Positions 6,241-10,510 of a stretch of 10,510 bases of DNA are shown here, one piece after another; positions within the stretch are counted from its first letter, which is position 1, and the number at the start of each line of letters is the position of its first letter. The notes beneath the pieces were generated by a model that searched no databases, was not told where the DNA came from, and was given only the letters and a program-made list of their open reading frames with translations. Position numbers and translations under genes: made by a program. The DNA is taken from contig CAMWTD010000050.1 in NCBI GenBank assembly GCA_947177085.1, positions 1-10,510 on the forward strand, read 5' to 3'. The stretch comes from an uncultured Desulfovibrio sp. (GTDB lineage Bacteria; Desulfobacterota; Desulfovibrionia; Desulfovibrionales; Desulfovibrionaceae).

Positions 6241-6440
6241 ACTCCCCAACAATGGTTGGATATTCCTTAAAACCGTCTGGAGCGAAGCGGAAGACGGGTG
6301 CCAGTGCCGGAAGAATCCTAAAAAATAAGATTTTTTGCTGCTGGCAAGGAAGATAAAAATTTCCGCAGGGAGTGTACTTAAGTACTCGACCAAGGAAATT
6401 TTTTTCTGACGCAGCCAGCAGCAAAAAGGCTGGTTTTGAC
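6241..6440. repeat. Intergenic foldable element with a 96-bp nested palindrome
   Basis: The gap of about 280 bases between dut and the EamA gene holds no credible gene. Around centre 6379.5 are nested inverted arms: 6332-6345 with 6414-6427 (14 bp, TTTTTGCTGCTGGC), 6355-6364 with 6394-6403 (AAAAATTTCC), and the perfect core GTACTTAAGTAC (6374-6385). To the left are two more hairpins: CCAAC/GTTGG (6246-6259) and CCGTCT/AGACGG (6273-6278 with 6292-6297). A CCAGC/GCTGG stem followed by TTTT (6416-6437) could terminate plus-strand transcription from dut. The mosaic of palindromes and its mixed composition suggest a dispersed intergenic repeat or a structured RNA. Confidence 0.6.
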
Positions 6441-6506
6441 GGATAATTTCGGCATTACACAAGCCGCACAGGCGTACGCCCCACTCAAACGCGTAGCATC
6501 GCCCCC

Positions 6507-6920
6507 CTACAGCGCGAGCACGATGGTCCCCAGGGTGATGAGCGCGCCGCCGAGGATGACCTTCCAGCCCAGGCTCTCGCCCAGAAGCAAAAAGGCCAGC
6601 AGGATGGTGATGGGCACGCTCAGCTTGTCGATGGACGCCACGCGGGACACGTCGCCCGTTTCCAGCGCCTTGAAATAGAAAAGCCAGGAAAGGCCCGTGG
6701 CCACGGCCGAGAGCAGGAGAAAGAGCCACGTGTTGCCCGGGATGGCGCGCACGCCGCGAATACTGCCGTCAAAGAGCGCGATGCCCCACACGAGCACGAG
6801 GATGAAGCTCACCCGGATGGCCGTGGCGAGGCCCGCATCCACGCCGCGCACGCCCACCTTGGAAAAGATGGCCGTGAGCGCCGCGAACAGGGCGGATAAA
6901 AGGGCATAGTATTTCCACAT
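6507..6920 (-). CDS. Single-domain EamA/DMT-family transporter
   Basis: 137 residues with about five transmembrane helices, that is one EamA repeat rather than the usual two. The start sequence MWKYYALLSALFAALTAIFS and the tail with GLSWLFYFKAL, GDVSRVASIDKLSVPIT and the LLGESLGWKVILGGALITLG helix are typical of small (about 140-residue) EamA proteins. These presumably act as dimers in the inner membrane. The ATG at 6920 is chosen by family fit; GGGGGGAG lies only two bases upstream, so the ribosome site is suboptimally spaced. The frame stays open upstream to 7070, but that part is Arg/Gly-rich and unlike protein. Substrate unknown. It stands alone, divergent from the AT-rich gene at 7207. 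Confidence 0.85.
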   Translation of the reverse strand: MWKYYALLSALFAALTAIFSKVGVRGVDAGLATAIRVSFILVLVWGIALFDGSIRGVRAIPGNTWLFLLLSAVATGLSWLFYFKALETGDVSRVASIDKLSVPITILLAFLLLGESLGWKVILGGALITLGTIVLAL

Positions 6921-6997
6921 GGCTCCCCCCGGGCCTCGGCAAGAGCCGGCCGCGTCCCGCACCCTTTGCGCATGATGCCGTGGGTGAAGCGCACGGG

Positions 6998-7011
6998 CGG
7001 CAAAACTGCCG
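6998..7011. other. Hairpin in the upstream region of the EamA gene
   Basis: CGGCA AAAC TGCCG forms a perfect 5-bp stem with a 4-base loop, about 80 bases before the EamA start. No T-tract follows. The region 6921-7070 is GC-rich without a gene; it may be a transcribed leader. I recognise no known riboswitch in it. Confidence 0.4.
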
Positions 7012-7078
7012 GGGCGCTCCCCCACCCGCTCCACTCCACTTTTCTGACCCCGGAAAACGGAAAGATACATTTAACTAT

Positions 7079-7107
7079 TTGATAAATACGCACATTCCTG
7101 ATAGGAT
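7079..7107 (+). promoter_or_regulatory. Sigma-70 promoter of the AT-rich orphan gene
   Basis: TTGATA (7079-7084), a 17-base spacer, then TAGGAT (7102-7107). Five of six and four of six bases match the consensus boxes. Transcription would start near 7114, giving a leader of about 93 bases before the ATG at 7207. Confidence 0.5.
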
Positions 7108-7206
7108 TTGGAAGGGGAAAGGTGGTATCTCCGCGTATTTCCTTGTACTGCCGGAACACGTCCGACCTGGGCCAGCCCAATGGAAAAAGCATCACTGGAG
7201 CCCTTC

Positions 7207-7602
7207 ATGCCTGATACCAATGAAAAAGATATCTCCCCCATAGAGATGATCAGGGAAAAATATAGTTCATCCTCACGCGATGACTGCCTTTTGCTCTATT
7301 GTGGCCTCATAACAAATATATGCAATATAACTTTTTTGGATAAACAAAGTTTTCTCCAATATTATGAAAATATATGTACGTCTTTTTTTCTGAGCATTCT
7401 TTCCAAATACAATACTACTGAATTTCCCGAGGTAGTGGAGAGGGAGAAACAAATTTTTGAAGATGTCTCGTATTCCTTCCTCTATCATATCAATAAAAGC
7501 CCCCGGAGTGATATTTCCATAGATGAATTAAAAATTGTTGCCTTGCAAGCCAAGGTCGCATGTACCGAAACATTAAAACGCAATAATGATTTGTATGAAT
7601 AA
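7207..7602 (+). CDS. Hypothetical protein, AT-rich orphan gene
   Basis: 131 residues; family not recognised. The start at 7207 is chosen for GGAG six bases upstream; in-frame ATGs at 7108 and 7180 lie upstream, but the sequence between them is GC-rich and unlike the body. The protein looks mostly alpha-helical and soluble, with an acidic N-terminus (MPDTNEKDISPIEMIREKY), a hydrophobic cysteine-bearing helix around 28-42 (LLLYCGLITNICNIT), an aromatic patch at 49-66 and a charged C-terminal helix ending KRNNDLYE. There is no signal peptide or clear membrane segment. Codons are rich in A and T at third positions, in sharp contrast to both neighbours, which suggests horizontal acquisition. It has its own promoter and no partner gene. 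Confidence 0.65.
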   Translation: MPDTNEKDISPIEMIREKYSSSSRDDCLLLYCGLITNICNITFLDKQSFLQYYENICTSFFLSILSKYNTTEFPEVVEREKQIFEDVSYSFLYHINKSPRSDISIDELKIVALQAKVACTETLKRNNDLYE

Positions 7603-7627
7603 AAAAGCCCCGCGTTCCCCCGGGCTT
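7601..7627 (-). terminator. Intrinsic terminator of the alpha/beta hydrolase gene
   Basis: On the minus strand AAGCCC ... GGGCTT forms a six-base stem (7622-7627 with 7605-7610) closed by an 11-base loop and followed by a T-run that matches the A-run at 7601-7606. It lies about 70 bases beyond the hydrolase stop. The plus strand has no T-run after the stem, so it does not clearly end the 7207 gene, whose stop codon overlaps the A-run. Confidence 0.7.
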
Positions 7628-7695
7628 CACGCCTCAAGTCCCGCTTTCCCGATGGCCGCGCCCATGAGCGATGGCCCTCACTGCCGGCGTCCCCC

Positions 7696-8736
7696 TCACT
7701 TCCCCAGGTGCTTTGCAAAAAACTTCGCCACTTCGGAAAAATAGAACTGCGTTTCCGGCGCTTCGGGCGGCAATTGCACGTATTGCCAGTGTGACAGGCC
7801 CTCCATGACGAGCAGGTCGGCCTCAACGCCGGCCTCGCGCAATTTCCTATGTGTGCGCGCCGTGTTGCTCAAAAAGAGGTCGCGCGTGCCCGTGCCGAGG
7901 ATGGCCGGCGGAAAGCCCTTCATGTCGCCATACACGGGCGAGAGCAGCGGCTCCTTAAGGTCACGGCCGCCGGCATAGGCCCTTGCCATGCCTTCCAGCA
8001 GGCCCTCGTACTGGACGAGCACGTCGTCCACATGGGCGTTCACAAAGTAGCTGTCGCCCGTCTTGGAAAGGTCGCTCCACGGCGTTCCCGGGGCGATGGC
8101 GCCGGGCATGGGCAGGCCCTCCTGCCGCGCGCGCAGGCAAAGCGCCAGGGTCATGCCGCCGCCCGTGGAGGAGCCGAAAACGCCGATATTTTTTGCTGGA
8201 TAGGTCTTGAGCAGGGCCCTGTACACCGCCATGGCGTCGTCCAGCGCGGCGGGAAAGGGAAATTCCGGCGCCAGGCGGTAATCCACGGCCACCACCTTGA
8301 ACTTGCCGATAGCCGCCATGTAGATGCCTTCGGGCAGCCCGGCCATGCCGGGATTGAACACATAGCCGCCCCCGTGGAAATAGAGGAGGATCTTGTCCGC
8401 ATGGGCGGGGGGGAGCGCCGGAGGCTCCAGCAGGAAGACGGGAACGTCGGCAATGGCGCTTTTTTCGCACTTGATCTCAAGATGCTTGAGCAGGCCCGGA
8501 ACCTTTTCCGCCGTCGCGGCCGCGGCCTTTTGCACGAGGTCTTTCCAGGCGGCGGCGTCCTTGGGCGTGAGATGCCACGGAATGGCCGAAGCGTCGGCCT
8601 CGATGGCCCGCTTCAGGGCCGCGCTCACGTCATCGGGTGTGGGGAGGGAGCGGGCGGGCAGCTCTCGCGCGCTGCCAGAGCAACAGAGGGCGAGGACAAG
8701 AAGCGCCGCCGAAAAAAGAGAAAAACCCCACTTCAT
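7696..8736 (-). CDS. Exported alpha/beta hydrolase, hormone-sensitive-lipase (HSL) family
   Basis: 346 residues. An esterase/lipase of the HSL family: oxyanion-hole motif HGGG at 121-124, nucleophile Ser190 in GSSTGG (188-193), Asp286 in GTGTRD and His316 in GLSHW complete the triad. YRLAPEFPFPAALDD (153-167) is the usual family signature. A signal peptide (MKWGF, hydrophobic 7-19, cut near CSGSA) sends it to the periplasm; a CC pair there does not make a good lipobox. The start at 8736 has GGAGG five bases upstream; the in-frame ATG at 8778 adds 14 residues and lacks a comparable site. Divergent from the flavin reductase gene, with a plausible promoter and terminator of its own. Small acyl esters are the likely substrates; the exact one is unknown. 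Confidence 0.92.
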   Translation of the reverse strand: MKWGFSLFSAALLVLALCCSGSARELPARSLPTPDDVSAALKRAIEADASAIPWHLTPKDAAAWKDLVQKAAAATAEKVPGLLKHLEIKCEKSAIADVPVFLLEPPALPPAHADKILLYFHGGGYVFNPGMAGLPEGIYMAAIGKFKVVAVDYRLAPEFPFPAALDDAMAVYRALLKTYPAKNIGVFGSSTGGGMTLALCLRARQEGLPMPGAIAPGTPWSDLSKTGDSYFVNAHVDDVLVQYEGLLEGMARAYAGGRDLKEPLLSPVYGDMKGFPPAILGTGTRDLFLSNTARTHRKLREAGVEADLLVMEGLSHWQYVQLPPEAPETQFYFSEVAKFFAKHLGK

Positions 8737-8753
8737 GACAACCTCCGCGAGCC

Positions 8754-8773
8754 AAAATACGCAGTCGCATTTT
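8754..8773. promoter_or_regulatory. Imperfect palindrome in the hydrolase leader
   Basis: AAAATACG (8754-8761) and CGCATTTT (8766-8773) are inverted with one mismatch around CAGT. The dyad sits between the candidate minus-strand -10 box and the ribosome site of the hydrolase, a common operator position. Confidence 0.35.
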
Positions 8774-8777
8774 CGCA

Positions 8778-8806
8778 AGTATGGACGATTCCGGGCCCGA
8801 CCACAA
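8778..8806 (-). promoter_or_regulatory. Candidate promoter of the alpha/beta hydrolase
   Basis: On the minus strand TTGTGG (8806-8801), a 17-base spacer, then CATACT (8783-8778). The start would be near 8771, with a leader of about 35 bases to the ATG at 8736. The match is moderate. Confidence 0.4.
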
Positions 8807-8912
8807 TACGGCGCACCATGTGTCGCCCTGCGGCGGAAAGGGAACGCGGCAACGCGGGAGCAGGCGCCCTGCGTTCCGGCGTCGCGGCCCCGCGCGCTGC
8901 GGCCAGGCGACG

Positions 8913-8941
8913 TTGCGCCTTGCGTGCGGGCGCGCTATACC
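8913..8941 (+). promoter_or_regulatory. Candidate promoter of the flavin-reductase-family gene
   Basis: TTGCGC (8913-8918), a 17-base spacer and TATACC (8936-8941) precede the AAAGGAG ribosome site by a few bases, giving a leader of about 17 bases. The -35 box is weak, the -10 box fair. The rest of 8779-8912 is GC-rich and holds no gene that I can support. Confidence 0.45.
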
Positions 8942-8964
8942 ATCCTTCATAAAGGAGTTTCCCC

Positions 8965-9501
8965 ATGAAAGAAGCCATCGAACCGCTTGCCGCCGCTTCC
9001 CACATCCTGCAGGCCCTGCCCGGGGGCATCCTTTTGACCACGCGCTCGGGGCAGCGCGTGAACACCATGACCATCGCCTGGGGCACGCTCGGCATCGACT
9101 GGGGGCTCCCCATGTTCATCACCTTCGTGCGCACAAGCCGCCTGAGCTATGAATTTTTGCGGGAGACGCCCGAGTTCACCATCAATGTGCCCACGAGCCC
9201 CATTGACCGGCGCATTCTGGGCATCGCGGGAACAAAGTCCGGCCGGGACATGGACAAGATAAGCGGCCTCGGGCTGCACCTCGAAGCGCCAGAGGTGATC
9301 TCCGTGCCGGGCATCCGCGAACTGCCGCTCACCCTGGAATGCCGGGTGGTCTACCAGCAGGCGCAGGACCCGGCGGCCATCCCGCAGAAACTGCGCGACA
9401 CCTACCACCCGGCCACGGGCACGGACCTCACCAAGGCCCTCAACCGCACCTATCACACGGCCTTTTATGGGGAAATCGTGGCGGCGTATGTCATTCGCTA
9501 G
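8965..9501 (+). CDS. Flavin reductase family protein (FMN-binding split barrel)
   Basis: 178 residues, typical for the single-domain flavin-reductase-like/split-barrel flavoproteins, which bind FMN and either reduce free flavin with NAD(P)H or act as electron carriers. The family pattern is clear: GGILLTTRSGQRVNTMTIAWG (20-40), the FMN-phosphate region FVRTSRLSYEFLRE (54-67), EFTINVPT (70-77) and the closing FYGEIVAAYV strand. The ATG at 8965 follows AAAGGAG by seven bases. It is monocistronic, with a candidate promoter just upstream and an intrinsic terminator after the stop. Partner and substrate are not evident; the neighbouring esterase is divergent and not obviously linked. Confidence 0.92.
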   Translation: MKEAIEPLAAASHILQALPGGILLTTRSGQRVNTMTIAWGTLGIDWGLPMFITFVRTSRLSYEFLRETPEFTINVPTSPIDRRILGIAGTKSGRDMDKISGLGLHLEAPEVISVPGIRELPLTLECRVVYQQAQDPAAIPQKLRDTYHPATGTDLTKALNRTYHTAFYGEIVAAYVIR

Positions 9502-9522
9502 TGCTACTAGGGTGGAGGTAGG

Positions 9523-9554
9523 ATGTTGCTGTTCATAAAAACTGCAACGTTTTT
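9523..9554 (+). terminator. Intrinsic terminator of the flavin-reductase-family gene
   Basis: ATGTTGCTGTT and AACTGCAACGT form an 11-step stem with one T-T mismatch and one G-T wobble around a six-base loop (9534-9539), followed by TTTT directly after the stem. It lies about 20 bases after the stop at 9501. Confidence 0.75.
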
Positions 9555-9657
9555 CGGGCCAGGCTTGGCATACAGGCAAAGGGGTGGGTTAGCCATCTCA
9601 TTTGGAACATGCTCATAACGTATATATCTAAATAACAAACTGCGTTATCAAAAAAAA

Positions 9658-10179
9658 TTAATCATCATTTAATTTTAGAAAATCTTTATATAGCTTACCT
9701 TTGTCCTTTAATTTTGCCTCATCGACCAAGCCAATATTTTTTGCACTCTTTATTAACTTTTTTATTTCACCAGCAGTAAATGTCTTATAAACTTCATTAA
9801 TGAAAGAGTCTTTGTATAAAGTTGCAAAATATTCTACATTGCAAGGATCTAATACAATATCCCTATGATTTCCCTGTAGGTGGGTACAGGCAGTCTCTCC
9901 CTCCGTAAGTTCAAGTGTGTGAAATTTAGTTACATCTTTTTCGCAAATTGCGATAACACTAAATCCCTCTATTGCGGAGCCTGCGAGAGCTAGGGCCAAG
10001 GCTGCTGAATCCACTGCTTCCCAACCTGATATTTCCCAACAGGACAAACGAGAACGCTTGGTAGGAAATTCGCTTGTGGCAACATCTATAAGAAGTTCAT
10101 CATTTTGAGTCGCTAAATAAGACTGAAGCGCATCAAGACTTTTTGCATATCTAATTTTCCTCACAAGTAGTGCCATCAC
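9658..10179 (-). CDS. Hypothetical protein of the AT-rich right-end cassette
   Basis: 173 residues from GTG at 10179, or 172 from the adjacent ATG at 10176; the family is not recognised. No signal peptide; apparently cytosolic. A small-residue helix around 58-72 (SAALALALAGSAIEGFSV) could be buried or membrane-associated but is short. The C-terminal third is Lys-rich and helical (FTAGEIKKLIKSAKN ... KLKDKGKLYKDFLKLNDD). The start lies about ten bases after the stop of the next minus-strand gene and lacks a strong ribosome site, so the pair is probably translationally coupled. Codons are AT-rich, unlike the core genes to the left, consistent with acquired DNA. Confidence 0.7.
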   Translation of the reverse strand: MMALLVRKIRYAKSLDALQSYLATQNDELLIDVATSEFPTKRSRLSCWEISGWEAVDSAALALALAGSAIEGFSVIAICEKDVTKFHTLELTEGETACTHLQGNHRDIVLDPCNVEYFATLYKDSFINEVYKTFTAGEIKKLIKSAKNIGLVDEAKLKDKGKLYKDFLKLNDD

Positions 10180-10187
10180 TTAATCCA

Positions 10188-10496
10188 TCACTTTTCAATT
10201 TCCTTAATTATCCGTTGTACATACTCCTTCTGCCTGGCATTAGATAATTGGATATGTTTTAAGATATTAATTGATTCTTGTGTGTTCCAATTTTCAAAGG
10301 CTTTTATAGCAAAATCATTAATTGCATCATCCTTATGAGCTAAGCATCCTACTGCTATAGCATTACCGTAGGGATGAATATCCTCCCATGCATAGTGAGA
10401 AAGAATATGTAAGATTCCTAACAGTATTTTCTTCTCATTATATTTCTCCATATATAGCTCTTGGATAAATGTCATTATCCTATCTTTCCCATACAT
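10188..10496 (-). CDS. Hypothetical alpha-helical protein, HEAT-like (possibly partial)
   Basis: 102 residues are visible from ATG 10496, but the frame is still open at the window edge, so the gene may begin outside. An internal ATG at 10475 has only a poorly spaced AGGA. The sequence is nearly all helical: ILLGILHILSHYAW, AIAVGCLAHKDDAINDFAI, KAFENWNTQESINILKHIQL and a charged last helix. The spacing of hydrophobic helix pairs, with Asp/Asn at the turns, resembles HEAT-type repeats (inference; no catalytic motif seen). It is the first gene of an AT-rich pair with the 9658-10179 gene. Its function is unknown. Confidence 0.6.
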   Translation of the reverse strand: MYGKDRIMTFIQELYMEKYNEKKILLGILHILSHYAWEDIHPYGNAIAVGCLAHKDDAINDFAIKAFENWNTQESINILKHIQLSNARQKEYVQRIIKEIEK

Positions 10497-10510
10497 TATA
10501 ATTTCATTAT

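Noticed and set aside
6921..7070. N-terminal extension of the EamA gene to 7070, or a riboswitch in this stretch
   Set aside because: The extension is Arg/Gly-rich and absent from the family; I could not match the stretch to any known riboswitch core, only a small hairpin.
7849..8952. 367-codon plus-strand frame opposite the alpha/beta hydrolase
   Set aside because: The minus-strand product carries the complete Ser-Asp-His triad; the plus-strand product has no recognisable pattern.
9615..9648. ATAACG/CGTTAT inverted repeat as terminator of the right-end cassette
   Set aside because: On the minus strand the T-run comes before the stem, not after it, and the loop is long, so it does not work as an intrinsic terminator.

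Overview
The window is a GC-rich bacterial chromosome fragment, probably from the Desulfovibrionaceae (Desulfovibrio/Bilophila type). This is inferred from base composition, strong AGGAGG-type Shine-Dalgarno sites and protein character; no marker gene fixes the genus. Most genes are ordinary single-copy core or metabolic genes. Two stretches are visibly AT-rich and look acquired: about 7070-7602 and about 9590 to the right end.

Layout. Positions 1-54 are a perfect palindrome at the window edge, followed by what looks like the C-terminal tail of an upstream gene that overlaps the start of rlpA (134-862, septal lytic transglycosylase lipoprotein). Next is a divergent pair: a LysR regulator (901-1785, minus) and an aldo/keto reductase (1978-2973, plus). 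A LysR-box-like palindrome lies between them, and a 12-helix MFS exporter (2986-4161) follows the reductase. Converging on the exporter is a minus-strand pair: an open but truncated histone-deacetylase-fold protein (5152-5565) and an exported UlaG-like metallo-beta-lactamase-fold hydrolase (4229-5131). Divergent from that pair is dut (5757-6227), with a good sigma-70 promoter and three consecutive palindromes in the shared intergenic region.

A non-coding region at about 6228-6506 holds a nested 96-bp palindrome and other foldable blocks and looks like an intergenic repeat. A half-size EamA transporter (6507-6920, minus) is next. It is divergent from an AT-rich orphan gene (7207-7602) with its own promoter. 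An exported HSL-family alpha/beta hydrolase (7696-8736, minus) is divergent from a flavin-reductase-family protein (8965-9501, plus); both have plausible promoters and intrinsic terminators. The right end holds two overlapping or closely spaced AT-rich minus-strand genes of unknown function (9658-10179 and 10188 to the edge), the second resembling alpha-helical HEAT repeats.

How the genes work together. The best-supported unit is LysR - aldo/keto reductase - MFS exporter, which reads as a regulated carbonyl-stress or efflux cassette (inference). The truncated deacetylase has lost the positions of the zinc-ligand Asp and the catalytic Tyr, yet keeps its own ribosome site ahead of the hydrolase gene. 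The most unusual items are this remnant, the Tyr-to-Ser change in dUTPase motif III, the palindrome clusters, and the AT-rich two-gene cassette at the right edge. I found no CRISPR array, tRNA, rRNA, transposase or complete recognised defence system.
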